Assembly: GCF_902616385.1 (NCBI RefSeq)
Contig: NZ_CACMSM010000006.1
Location: 1-64,000 of the forward strand
DNA from: an uncultured Prochlorococcus sp.
GTDB lineage: Bacteria; Cyanobacteriota; Cyanobacteriia; PCC-6307; Cyanobiaceae
Direction: 5' to 3'
Length of the DNA: 64,000 nucleotides
Every line of letters begins with the position of its first letter. Within the stretch, counting starts at the first letter, position 1. Below, one piece after another: positions 1 through 9,251 of this stretch. The notes beneath the pieces are model-generated. The model did not search any database. It was given only the letters and a program-made list of their open reading frames with translations, and was not told the DNA's origin. Position numbers and translations under genes: made by a program.

Positions 1-2
1 CC

Positions 3-569
3 TTGGCTCATCTAGTTTTAAGAAATGTTTTGGAGAAAAAAATTAAACCAGATGAGATACTCTTATTAAGTTTTACAAAAAATACATGTTCTGAATTACG
101 AGATAAAATACTTTTAAGATTTAAGGATTTAAAATTATATTTGCAAAATCATAATGAAATTAAGATAGATAATACCCTTAAGGATTGGTATATAAAGTTT
201 AGGGAGAAGGAAAAATCTAAGGAAAAGACTATATTCGAAATTGATAATTTTGTTAATGAAATCTATAAATTACAAGTAACCACATTTCATGCTTTTTGCA
301 ATAATATTATTGATGAATATAGTATTGAAATAGGTGTAACTCAAGATCCATGCATTGAAAATAATATAGATAATTTGTATAAAGATGTAATAGATAATTT
401 GTGGATTGATGATTTTCTAAATCTAGATCCTGAGCTTATTTCTGTATTCAACAAAAAAAAAATAAGTTCTAGATTTGGAAGTAGAATGAATAAGTCATTT
501 TTTTTTGAAATTTTAAAAAATATAGATCAAGAAAATATCTGTAAATTTCAAATAAATAATAAATTTTAA
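3..569 (+). CDS. recB: RecB 5' fragment (exodeoxyribonuclease V beta, partial)
   Basis: N-terminal piece of the RecB helicase-nuclease subunit of RecBCD, which resects double-strand breaks. The gene enters from the left edge, so the Walker A motif is outside the window and the TTG at position 3 is not the real start. The segment 'LLLSFTKNTCSELRDKI' near the left end fits motif Ia of UvrD/RecB helicases, and 'VTTFHAFCNNII' near residue 92 fits motif Ic. Reading stops at a TAA (567-569) followed directly by TGA. The next forward frame is open from 556 and continues the protein into the fragment that follows, so this is one gene broken by a one-base shift at about 556-569. It may be a real mutation or a sequence error. 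Confidence 0.8.
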   Translation: MAHLVLRNVLEKKIKPDEILLLSFTKNTCSELRDKILLRFKDLKLYLQNHNEIKIDNTLKDWYIKFREKEKSKEKTIFEIDNFVNEIYKLQVTTFHAFCNNIIDEYSIEIGVTQDPCIENNIDNLYKDVIDNLWIDDFLNLDPELISVFNKKKISSRFGSRMNKSFFFEILKNIDQENICKFQINNKF

Positions 570-651
570 TGATTTTTTTTATTCAAATTGGAATGAGTTT
601 TGTTTTGAATGGAATAACAAAGGTAAGGAATTATTTTTACAACTTATAGAA

Positions 652-3525
652 ATGGGAAAATTAATTAAGGAGAGTGGTGGTAAAAGTCAAATATATTCAG
701 CAAATCCCAGAAGTGATAAGTTTAATCAAATAAATTGTTGGATTGAAGAGATTAACAAAAAGCTTAATTCCAAAAATGTGATTGAATTTCTTTATTATAT
801 TTCTAAAGATGATCTTTTATTAAAATATTTTTACAATAAAAATATATCTAAAGAAATTAAAAAATATAACCTAAAATTAGACTTTACTAAATTTAATTTA
901 TTACAAGATAAAATTTATAAAATAAAAGAAGGATTCTATACTGAATTTGTAAGAATATTTACCCAATTAGCTTATATAAAATTAATAGAATTAAAGAAAA
1001 GTTTTTCTATTTTCAACTTCAATGATCTTATAAAGACTGTAGAAAATAAATTTCTAGATCAAGAAATGAGAAATAGTATTACACTATCTAAAATTCAAAG
1101 AAGATTTAAATGTGTCTTATTAGATGAGTTTCAAGATACAGATAATACTCAGTGGAATTTAATAAAAAAGTTCTTTAATACTAAAAATCATTTTTTACTT
1201 TGTGTAGGTGATCCAAAACAAGCGATCTATAAATTTAGAGGTGGAGATATTGAAACTTACTTAGATGCAAGATCAAATGCGATCGAAGTTTTTAGTCTCA
1301 CAAATAACTATAGATCTTCAAAAAAGTTAATGGATGTCCTTAATAAAATTTATATCAATGGACTTAAACAGTCAAAACTAAATTATACGAAATTAACTTC
1401 TAGAAATAATGAAAATATTAATTCTGAATTTAAATTTAAGAATGTATTTGAAATTGTTGAATTTTCAAAAAAAGAGACTGATATTGAAGATCTTGTAACT
1501 AATTACATAGTTAACTTTATTTTAAAGAATAATGAAATTGATATTAGTAAAATTGCGATTCTTACATTAAATAATTCGCAATGCTTAGATTTGAAAAACA
1601 AATTAAATCAATTTAACCTACCATGCAAAATTCAAAATAAACAAAATATTTTTGATACAGAGGCAAGTTCTCTATTATTTTTATTAATTGAATGTTTATT
1701 AAATCCTAGGTTTTTAAAAAATATAACTTTGCTTGCTGCTTCAAAGTTTATAGAAATAAAATCAGAAAAATTAATTAATGATGGAATTAGTAATAATTTA
1801 GAAAATCTCATTAATGAATGTATTACTTGGTCCAAGGAACTAAGAGAAAAAGGTTTTTTAAATATTGTTAATGAACTTCTTATAAATTACAAGTCATCCT
1901 CAATTATTCAAGATTCAGATTTAAATTCAAATTTATTTCAACTTTCAGAAATTGTTGAAATAGAATTATTAAGTAATGATTTTGATCTCAATAAAGTTTT
2001 TAACTGGTATAAAAATCAGTTAGATCATTCTTTAAGAATTTGTACTGGAGAGGATTTTTTGACGAAAGATTATAATCTTCAAAAAGGAATAAATCTTTTT
2101 ACCATTCATAGTAGTAAGGGTTTAGAGTTTGACATGGTCCTATGTCCATATCTTTCAAATATTTCTAATAACTCAAATAAAATTAAAGGTCCTATTTGGA
2201 AATCAAATATTGACAGAAACATTTACATTAATATTTCTAATAATTACAAGAAGGTGGAAAAATTTAAGTTAATGGAAGAAGAAGATTTATTTAAAGAGAG
2301 TGAAAGGTTAATTTATGTAGCACTTACAAGGAGTAAATATAAACTTGTAGTTTTTAATGATTTGGAAGATACAAATAATATCTTAAATAACGATTTACTT
2401 AATAATTTGGGAAATATTAATATTTATAAATCTACTTTTGAAGATATTTTAGAAAAAGAAAAAATTAAAGATATTTTCTCCAAGTTCCAAATTAACCGAT
2501 TGAATAATAATCTTTGGAAAATCGATAACCTTAATAAAAAAATTATTAAAGAATTTAATGCTGATCAATTCATTTCTTATTCAAGTTATTCTTCTTGGAT
2601 ACGTAAAGAAAAAAATATTGATGCAGTTATTAATCAATATAAGGATTATGAAGATAATATATCAATTATCAAAGATTCTAGTTTTAAGGAATCAAAGAAT
2701 TCTCCTAATTATTTTTCTTATCCAAATCCCTTAAGTGAATTTCCAAAAGGAAATATTGCAGGAACATGCTTGCACAAAATAATAGAAAGATTTGAATTTA
2801 GAAACGATAATAATCAAGAATTAATTGATTTAATTATTGAGGAATTGAAATTTCATCAAATCGATACTTCTTTGGCTTTTAAAGTTAAAGATGCAATTTT
2901 AAGAATTATAAATATACCTTTTGGTAGTCAATTACAAAACAAGAAACTAGTTGATATCCCAAATGATTACTTACTTAAGGAAGTTAAATATGATTTAACT
3001 CTATCTTATGAAGGTAGAAATATAAATTCTTACGATATATCAAAATGCTTTCTTTTAGATCAGGAATATGAATTTGGTGAAGTTTATGCAGATAAAATAA
3101 ATGATCTTCAAATAATGAATAAAGGCTTTCATTCTGGATGTATTGATTGTGTTTTCCCTGTAGGTAATAATTTAGAAGATAGTAAATGGTGGGTAATTGA
3201 TTGGAAAAGTAATTTGATTTCTGGAAGTGATAATAGTGATTGTTTACCAAGAAACTATAACTATGAAAATATGAGAAATGAAATGATTAAACATCATTAT
3301 CCCTTGCAATCCCATCTTTATTTATTAGCATTACATAGATTATTAAAGTGGCGACTTAAAAATTATCAACCTCATAAAAATCTAGGAGGATATATTTATT
3401 TGTTTTTAAAGGGATTACCAGATTTTGAATTATTTGAAAAATCGAATTCGCAAGATACACCTCCAGGTGTTTTTATTAGCAATGCACCTTTAAATAGAAT
3501 TAATTACTTGGATAACCTTTTTTAG
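652..3525 (+). CDS. recB: RecB 3' fragment (helicase core and nuclease domain)
   Basis: Main part of RecB. The first ATG in this frame is at 652, but the frame is open back to 556 and reads sensibly there (NDFFYSNWNEFCFEWNNKGK), so the true protein continues from the preceding fragment. Superfamily 1 helicase motifs are clear: LLDEFQDTDNTQW (motif II) near residue 155, VGDPKQAIYKFRGGD (III), TIHSSKGLEFDMV (V) near residue 485 and YVALTRSKYKLVV (VI). The C-terminal RecB-family nuclease shows GTCLHKIIERFEF and the catalytic segment VIDWKSN. RecB works with RecC and RecD; recD follows after one base, and recC is not in the window. The split leaves function uncertain unless the frameshift is an artefact. 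Confidence 0.85.
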   Translation: MGKLIKESGGKSQIYSANPRSDKFNQINCWIEEINKKLNSKNVIEFLYYISKDDLLLKYFYNKNISKEIKKYNLKLDFTKFNLLQDKIYKIKEGFYTEFVRIFTQLAYIKLIELKKSFSIFNFNDLIKTVENKFLDQEMRNSITLSKIQRRFKCVLLDEFQDTDNTQWNLIKKFFNTKNHFLLCVGDPKQAIYKFRGGDIETYLDARSNAIEVFSLTNNYRSSKKLMDVLNKIYINGLKQSKLNYTKLTSRNNENINSEFKFKNVFEIVEFSKKETDIEDLVTNYIVNFILKNNEIDISKIAILTLNNSQCLDLKNKLNQFNLPCKIQNKQNIFDTEASSLLFLLIECLLNPRFLKNITLLAASKFIEIKSEKLINDGISNNLENLINECITWSKELREKGFLNIVNELLINYKSSSIIQDSDLNSNLFQLSEIVEIELLSNDFDLNKVFNWYKNQLDHSLRICTGEDFLTKDYNLQKGINLFTIHSSKGLEFDMVLCPYLSNISNNSNKIKGPIWKSNIDRNIYINISNNYKKVEKFKLMEEEDLFKESERLIYVALTRSKYKLVVFNDLEDTNNILNNDLLNNLGNINIYKSTFEDILEKEKIKDIFSKFQINRLNNNLWKIDNLNKKIIKEFNADQFISYSSYSSWIRKEKNIDAVINQYKDYEDNISIIKDSSFKESKNSPNYFSYPNPLSEFPKGNIAGTCLHKIIERFEFRNDNNQELIDLIIEELKFHQIDTSLAFKVKDAILRIINIPFGSQLQNKKLVDIPNDYLLKEVKYDLTLSYEGRNINSYDISKCFLLDQEYEFGEVYADKINDLQIMNKGFHSGCIDCVFPVGNNLEDSKWWVIDWKSNLISGSDNSDCLPRNYNYENMRNEMIKHHYPLQSHLYLLALHRLLKWRLKNYQPHKNLGGYIYLFLKGLPDFELFEKSNSQDTPPGVFISNAPLNRINYLDNLF

Positions 3526-3526
3526 C

Positions 3527-5230
3527 ATGACTAAAACTACTAAGGATTTTGAAAATTTCGAATATGATCATATATATAATTTAATCTTAGTTATTTTCAA
3601 ATACAATGAAAAGAAATATGGAAATTTCGTAAAAGACGCAATAAGAATTTTATTAGAGTTTGAAAAAAATGGTGAAACTATTATTGATTTAGATAATAGT
3701 TTAATATTCTTTGAATTATTAGAAGATGGCTGGCCAAATAAACATATAGATGTTCTAAAAAATATAGGCTTGATAGGTTGCCTTGATTCTCCATTCGTAT
3801 TAATAAATAGAAAATTGTCTCTATCAAAATGGTCAAAAAAGATAGAAAGAGTTATAAATTTATTTTTAAAAAAAATAGATACGGATAATTTAATGAACTC
3901 GATAATTTATAAAGATGATAATAAAATTGATCAAATTAAAAATATATTTAAATATTCAAACTTGGTTTTCCTTCAAGGAGGACCAGGTACGGGTAAAACT
4001 ACTTTAATAATAAACTTAATACTAGAACTCCTTCGAATTGATAACTTTTTAAATATTGGGTTGTCTGCTCCAACTGGTAAAGCTACGGCTCGTCTCAAAG
4101 AAGCTCTTAATGATAAAAAAAATATTTCCTTTAGCAAATATCTGGACCAAATAGAATTTCAAACTTTACATAGATGGATTTTAAATTCTCAAAATAAATC
4201 TTTGAAGTTGAAATTTAAACTAAAAGAACTTGATATTTTCATAATTGATGAAATGTCAATGGTAAATATCGATTTGATTGAATCAGTTTTAAGTTTACTC
4301 GCAAAGGACTGTAAAATTATTTTGGTTGGAGATAAAAATCAATTGTCTCCAGTAAATAACTGTTCTATCTGGAATTATTTGTTTGAATATGGGGAAAATA
4401 GTTCAATTAAATCTACTATCGTAAATTTAGAAAAAACTTATAGAAATATAGGTGATATAGCATTAATTAGTAGTTTAGTATTTAAGAATGATTGTTCTTT
4501 ATTTAATCAAAAGATAAAAGAATTAGAAATAAATAACAATTCAAAAGAAGTAACTATTTCAAAAAGTAGAGGAAAAGATATTCCAAAAAATCTATTTTTT
4601 GCTATTAAAAGTCATCTAAATAAGTTAAATCTTTCAACTTCAAATTTAAGTAAAAAAAAATATATATTTGATGAGGGTATTGATGATTTATTACTTAATG
4701 ATAAAGATTTAGTAGATAAGATATTTCTGGATTTACAAAGTTACTTGATTTTATGTGAAAAAAATTCTGGAATATGGAGTGTTGAATATTTGAATGAAAT
4801 TATTTTTGGTCAAAAAAAACCCTATGACCTTAAAACTCTTAATGAGGGAGTCCCGATAATGTGTACAAAAAATAATAATGAACTTGGATTGTCAAATGGG
4901 GATATAGGAGTAATTATAGGTTTAAAAAATAAAAGAAAATATCTTTTTAGAAAATTTAATGATAATAACGAACAAATTTTTGCATTAATTGATCCATCAA
5001 ATTTAGAAAATGTTGTGCCAGCAATAGCCATTACTATTCATAAATCTCAAGGAAGTGAATCTGAGAAAGTAAGTATTTTGTGGACACAAAAATATAGAAG
5101 AAATCAATATGCTTTAAAAGAAAAAAAAGATAGTGAAAATATCTTTTTCAGAGATAATTTTGAAAGAAGGTTATTTTATACAGCTGTTACGAGAGCGAAA
5201 AAATTTCTAGATATATATTATTTAAATTAA
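3527..5230 (+). CDS. recD: RecD, exodeoxyribonuclease V alpha subunit
   Basis: 5'-3' helicase subunit of RecBCD. Walker A GGPGTGKTT lies near residues 151-159. It is followed by APTGKATARL, the Walker B segment IIDEMSMV, VGDKNQLSPV (motif III), and the late motifs AIAITIHKSQGSESE and FYTAVTRAKK near the C terminus. At 567 residues it is close to typical bacterial RecD length. The ATG lies one base after the recB stop, so the two are cotranscribed and probably translationally coupled. The reading frame is intact, unlike recB, which favours recent damage or a sequence error in recB over long-term loss of the pathway. Confidence 0.93.
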   Translation: MTKTTKDFENFEYDHIYNLILVIFKYNEKKYGNFVKDAIRILLEFEKNGETIIDLDNSLIFFELLEDGWPNKHIDVLKNIGLIGCLDSPFVLINRKLSLSKWSKKIERVINLFLKKIDTDNLMNSIIYKDDNKIDQIKNIFKYSNLVFLQGGPGTGKTTLIINLILELLRIDNFLNIGLSAPTGKATARLKEALNDKKNISFSKYLDQIEFQTLHRWILNSQNKSLKLKFKLKELDIFIIDEMSMVNIDLIESVLSLLAKDCKIILVGDKNQLSPVNNCSIWNYLFEYGENSSIKSTIVNLEKTYRNIGDIALISSLVFKNDCSLFNQKIKELEINNNSKEVTISKSRGKDIPKNLFFAIKSHLNKLNLSTSNLSKKKYIFDEGIDDLLLNDKDLVDKIFLDLQSYLILCEKNSGIWSVEYLNEIIFGQKKPYDLKTLNEGVPIMCTKNNNELGLSNGDIGVIIGLKNKRKYLFRKFNDNNEQIFALIDPSNLENVVPAIAITIHKSQGSESEKVSILWTQKYRRNQYALKEKKDSENIFFRDNFERRLFYTAVTRAKKFLDIYYLN

Positions 5231-5289
5231 ATCTTATTTTTGAGAAATTAGTAAGATCTTAACCCCAAGATGTTAGATTAATAATTCGG

Positions 5290-5368
5290 CTCTGTAAGGC
5301 TAGTCAACAATTCAAGTCAATTTAGATATTTGTTGAATGCCTAATCAGAAGATTATTAGGCATTTAAA
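5290..5368 (+). promoter_or_regulatory. Structured leader of the DEAD-box helicase gene with two competing hairpins
   Basis: Hairpin B pairs 5334-5345 with 5355-5366: 12 bp including one G-U pair, with a 9-nt loop. Its 3' arm contains the only Shine-Dalgarno-like AGG (5358-5360), 8 nt before the ATG at 5369. Hairpin A pairs AGGC (5297-5300) plus TCAACAA (5304-5310) with TTGTTGA (5330-5336) plus GCCT (5339-5342). It therefore takes up most of the 5' arm of hairpin B, and the two cannot coexist. The arrangement is seen directly; a switch that controls translation is inference. A further palindrome TAAGATCTTA lies at 5252-5261. Confidence 0.5.
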
Positions 5369-7150
5369 ATGGTTTTTAAAAAAGATAGTAAACCTCTTGA
5401 TAGTGAGCAGGAAAAATCTCAGAATGAAGATGCTTCTGCGCTTGAGTTAAAGAACTTGGAGAATAAAAAAGAAATTGAATCTCAACCATTGGAAGTATCG
5501 AAAGGAAATGATAATGAAAATGGATTTCTCGATTTTGGCTTTAATCAATCGATCTTAAATTCGTTAAGAAATAAAGGGTATAAAAATCCAACACCCATCC
5601 AAAAAGCTGCAATTCCGGAACTAATGTTAGGCAGAGATTTACTAGGCCAAGCACAAACTGGAACAGGAAAGACTGCAGCTTTCGCATTACCATTAATTGA
5701 AAAACTTGCTGACAATAAAGAATTAAATGCCAAGGTTTTAGTTATGACTCCTACAAGAGAATTAGCAACTCAAGTGGCAGAATCTTTTAAAAGTTATAGT
5801 TCTGAATCTAGTAATTTTAAAACGGTTGCAATATATGGAGGTACAGACTATCGAAATCAAATTTCTGCATTGAAAAGAAAAGTTGACGTAGTAGTTGGTA
5901 CTCCTGGTCGAATAATGGATCATATCAGGCAGGGAACTTTTAAAATTAAAAATATAAATTGTCTTGTTTTAGATGAGGCAGATGAAATGTTAAATATGGG
6001 TTTCCTTGAAGATATTGAATGGATAATAGATCAACTTCCAGAAAATAAGCAGATGGTATTGTTTTCAGCAACAATGCCTAGTGAAATAAGAAATATAGCA
6101 AAAAAATATCTAAATGATCCTGCCGAAATATTAATCAAAAGTGTCAAAAAAGAAACTCAATTAATTTCTCAAAAATTTCTATATGTACAAAGGCATCATA
6201 AGTTAGATGCTTTAAAAAGAATATTAGAACTTAATAACCAGGGAGTAATAATTTTTGTGAGGACAAAACTACTTACTACTTCAATAGCTGAAGCTTTAGA
6301 GAATTCAGGTCATAGTGTGGCAGTACTTAATGGAGATATACCTCAAAATCAAAGAGAAAATACTGTAGATAGATTAAAAAAAGGATTTATTAATATCCTT
6401 GTTGCGACTGATGTGGCAGCTAGAGGATTAGATGTTGAGAGGATAAAACTTGTTATTAATTACGATTTTCCTTTTGATAAGGAAACATACACTCATAGAA
6501 TTGGAAGAACTGGAAGGGCAGGCAGAGCGGGAGAAGCAATTTTATTTGTTAATCACAGAGAAAGACATTTTCTAAGAAATTTAGAAAACTCAACTAGAAC
6601 TAAGATTGAAGAAATTAATATACCAAGTAATACAATAATAAATGAAAAAAGAATGGAGAAACTTATAGAGAATGTTAATAAGAGTTCTTTCGCTCAAGAT
6701 AAAAATGAAGAAAATAAAGCTTTGATTATTGATGTACTAGATAATTTAAAAGAAAAATACTCTATGAATGACTCAAATATTGCAATGGCGGCTATTAATT
6801 TAGTAATAGGTAATAAATCATTTTTTGTTAATGAAGATGATTCTTGGATTCATAAACAAAATAATACTGAACGAAATAGATCAAATAGAAATAATAATAA
6901 TCGTATGAGAAATTCAAATAGAAGAAATAATTATCAAAATGATTCTTTTGAAACCTACAAATTTAACTTTGGTAAATTTGATGGGGTTAGAGTTGCGAAT
7001 ATTATATCTTCAATCTGTAATTCAACTAATATAAACGGTAGATCAATAGGTAAAATACAGATTTTTAATGATTACAGTTTGGTAGATTTACCCAGAGATC
7101 TGCATAGAGAAACTAAAAATAAATTAAAAAAAATTAAAGTCAGAAACTAG
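5369..7150 (+). CDS. deaD: DEAD-box ATP-dependent RNA helicase (DeaD/CsdA-like)
   Basis: RNA helicase that unwinds structured RNA in ribosome assembly, mRNA turnover and cold acclimation. An acidic, low-complexity N-terminal extension (about 45 residues) precedes the Q motif 'GYKNPTPIQKAAIP'. Then come Walker A AQTGTGKT (about 95-102), PTRELATQ, GTPGR, DEAD (202-205), SAT, ATDVAARGLD and HRIGRTGRAGRAG (from about 376). An Asn/Arg-rich linker (about 505-530) leads to a C-terminal DbpA-like RNA-binding domain ending in a basic tail. It is separated from recD by 138 bases that hold paired inverted repeats, so it probably has its own promoter and RNA-level control. The exact paralogue (DeaD, CsdA or cyanobacterial Crh type) cannot be settled by motifs alone. 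Confidence 0.93.
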   Translation: MVFKKDSKPLDSEQEKSQNEDASALELKNLENKKEIESQPLEVSKGNDNENGFLDFGFNQSILNSLRNKGYKNPTPIQKAAIPELMLGRDLLGQAQTGTGKTAAFALPLIEKLADNKELNAKVLVMTPTRELATQVAESFKSYSSESSNFKTVAIYGGTDYRNQISALKRKVDVVVGTPGRIMDHIRQGTFKIKNINCLVLDEADEMLNMGFLEDIEWIIDQLPENKQMVLFSATMPSEIRNIAKKYLNDPAEILIKSVKKETQLISQKFLYVQRHHKLDALKRILELNNQGVIIFVRTKLLTTSIAEALENSGHSVAVLNGDIPQNQRENTVDRLKKGFINILVATDVAARGLDVERIKLVINYDFPFDKETYTHRIGRTGRAGRAGEAILFVNHRERHFLRNLENSTRTKIEEINIPSNTIINEKRMEKLIENVNKSSFAQDKNEENKALIIDVLDNLKEKYSMNDSNIAMAAINLVIGNKSFFVNEDDSWIHKQNNTERNRSNRNNNNRMRNSNRRNNYQNDSFETYKFNFGKFDGVRVANIISSICNSTNINGRSIGKIQIFNDYSLVDLPRDLHRETKNKLKKIKVRN

Positions 7151-7158
7151 GAAAGAGA

Positions 7159-7452
7159 ATGAAAGCTAGCAAATATAAATTCTTTATTTTTGTGAATCTG
7201 ATAATCCTATTCAACTCTTTTAATAGTTACTATCTAGCTCAAACGGAATACAATTCAATAATAAAATTATTTTGTCTTCAGAGTGTCAAAGAGGAGATGT
7301 TGAAAGCTGAAATGTTATATAGTGAAGAAATTGCGAATGAAACTTGTGATTGTTACTACGAAGAATTTACACAAACTTCAAGTCATCAAGAAGCAAAAAC
7401 AAAATGTAAATTAGAAACTAAAGAAAATTTAAATCATAATAGAAAAATTTAA
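7159..7452 (+). CDS. Small secreted cysteine-containing protein, function unknown
   Basis: A 97-residue protein I do not recognise. Residues 1-28 look like a signal peptide: a KASKYK basic start, a hydrophobic FFIFVNLIILF core, and a possible cleavage after LAQ. The mature part is acidic to mixed and carries four cysteines (FCLQ, TCDC and TKCK), which would suit disulfides or metal binding in the periplasm. It starts 8 bases after the helicase stop and ends 10 bases before the ABC exporter, so the three are likely one transcript. The ATG follows a GGAAAGAGA segment that can act as ribosome-binding site. Confidence 0.65.
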   Translation: MKASKYKFFIFVNLIILFNSFNSYYLAQTEYNSIIKLFCLQSVKEEMLKAEMLYSEEIANETCDCYYEEFTQTSSHQEAKTKCKLETKENLNHNRKI

Positions 7453-7462
7453 TTGTTATTTT

Positions 7463-9235
7463 ATGAAGTCTAAGAACAATCAAAATCCAATAATTAGACT
7501 TTATTTAAATTTGATTGAAGAAAGAAGGTTACTATTTTTTGCTTTTCTTAGTTCTATAATTAATAAAATATTAGATTTAGCACCCCCTGTAATAATTGGT
7601 CTTGCAGTTGATATCGTTGTAAAGGAACAGAATTCATGGATTGCTGGTTTTGGGATAAAAGAAGTTCCAGTACAATTGATTTTTCTTGCATTTGCTTCAG
7701 GAATAGTTTGGACTGGTGAATCTTCCTTTGAATATTTGTATTCGATTTTATGGCGAAATTTGGCTCAGCTATCGCAACATAAATTAAGAATTAAAGCTTA
7801 TGAACATATCCAGGAATTAGATATGGATTTTTTTGAAAATGATAATACTGGAAGACTATTATCTATTTTGAATGATGATATAAATCAACTTGAGAGATTT
7901 CTTGACCAAGGGGCTAATCAGATTATTCAGTTATTTATAACTGTCTTAATAATTGGGAGCACTATGATTTTTGTCGCTCCAAATATCGCTTTATTTGCTT
8001 TCTTTCCTATTCCAATCATATTTTTAGGATCAATTAAATTTCAAAGGAAGCTTGCTCCAAAATATAGGGATGTTAGAAATAAAGCTGGAATGCTGGCATC
8101 AAGACTTAATAATAATTTAAGTGGAATTCTAACCATAAAAAGTTTTACTAAAGAAAAATGGGAACTTAATAGATTAAATAAAGAAAGTCTCGATTATCAA
8201 AGAAGTAATAAGGCTGCAATAAAATTATCTTCTGCTTTTATCCCTCTTATTAGATTTGCAATCTTATTTGCTTTTATAGCGATTCTATTAATTGGAGGTT
8301 TCCAAACTTGGAATAAGACACTTGATGTAGGAACTTATAGTTTTTTAGTGTTTATTACACAAAGACTATTATGGCCTTTAACTACTTTGGGGCATGTTTT
8401 AGATGATTTTCAGAGATCTATGGCTTCAATAGATAGAGTAATTGATCTCATAGATACGCCTATAAAAATAAAAGATGGAAAAACAAAAATTGAACCTAAA
8501 AATATTAAAGGAGAAATTATTTTTAATAATGTAAATTTTAATTATCCTGGACGAGATTTAACCTTAAAAAACATAAATTTTAAAATTGAAAAAAACTCAA
8601 CTTTAGGAATTGTTGGTTTAACAGGCTCTGGGAAAAGTACAATAATAAAACTACTTCTTAGAATTTATGATAGTAATAATGGATTAATAAGCTTAGATGG
8701 AATTTCTATTAAAGAAATAAATTTGAGGAATTTAAGAAGGTGCATATCTTTAGTAAGTCAAGAAACTTATTTATTTCATGGCAGCATTCAAGAAAATATT
8801 GCTTATGGTTCATTTAACCCAAGTTTTAAAGACATCATTAAAGCATCAAAGATTGCTGAGGCTCATAAATTTATTGAACAATTGCCAGACGGTTATAAAA
8901 CTATAGTAGGAGAAAGGGGGCAAAGACTCTCAGGAGGTCAACGCCAAAGAATTGCCTTGGCAAGGGCTGTTTTAAAGGATGCTCCAATATTAATATTAGA
9001 TGAGGCTACAGCCTCAGTTGATAATGAAACAGAAGCTTTAATTCAAAAATCATTATCTAAAATCACAAAAGAAAGAACTACTATAGTAATAGCTCATAGA
9101 TTAAGCACTATAAAAAATGCGGATAATATTATTGTTATCGATAAGGGTAAAATAGTTGAAAGCGGAAAACATCAGAACCTATTAGATCAGAACAATACTT
9201 ATGCAGATTTGTGGAATGTTCAAGTAGGTATTTAA
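7463..9235 (+). CDS. ABC exporter, fused membrane and ATPase domains (MsbA/MDR type)
   Basis: Half-transporter of the lipid/multidrug exporter family, expected to work as a homodimer in the inner membrane. The first ~320 residues form a six-helix type I exporter domain (hydrophobic runs near residues 20-45, 65-85, 150-195 and 265-300). The ATPase domain has Walker A GLTGSGKST (about 385), Q-loop SLVSQETYLFHGS, signature LSGGQRQR (about 489), Walker B ILILDEATASVD and the H-loop AHRLSTI. At 590 residues it matches the family. The substrate cannot be predicted from sequence. It follows the small secreted protein by 10 bases and ends 16 bases before a convergent gene. Confidence 0.92.
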   Translation: MKSKNNQNPIIRLYLNLIEERRLLFFAFLSSIINKILDLAPPVIIGLAVDIVVKEQNSWIAGFGIKEVPVQLIFLAFASGIVWTGESSFEYLYSILWRNLAQLSQHKLRIKAYEHIQELDMDFFENDNTGRLLSILNDDINQLERFLDQGANQIIQLFITVLIIGSTMIFVAPNIALFAFFPIPIIFLGSIKFQRKLAPKYRDVRNKAGMLASRLNNNLSGILTIKSFTKEKWELNRLNKESLDYQRSNKAAIKLSSAFIPLIRFAILFAFIAILLIGGFQTWNKTLDVGTYSFLVFITQRLLWPLTTLGHVLDDFQRSMASIDRVIDLIDTPIKIKDGKTKIEPKNIKGEIIFNNVNFNYPGRDLTLKNINFKIEKNSTLGIVGLTGSGKSTIIKLLLRIYDSNNGLISLDGISIKEINLRNLRRCISLVSQETYLFHGSIQENIAYGSFNPSFKDIIKASKIAEAHKFIEQLPDGYKTIVGERGQRLSGGQRQRIALARAVLKDAPILILDEATASVDNETEALIQKSLSKITKERTTIVIAHRLSTIKNADNIIVIDKGKIVESGKHQNLLDQNNTYADLWNVQVGI

Positions 9236-9251
9236 TAAATGATTTATAAAA

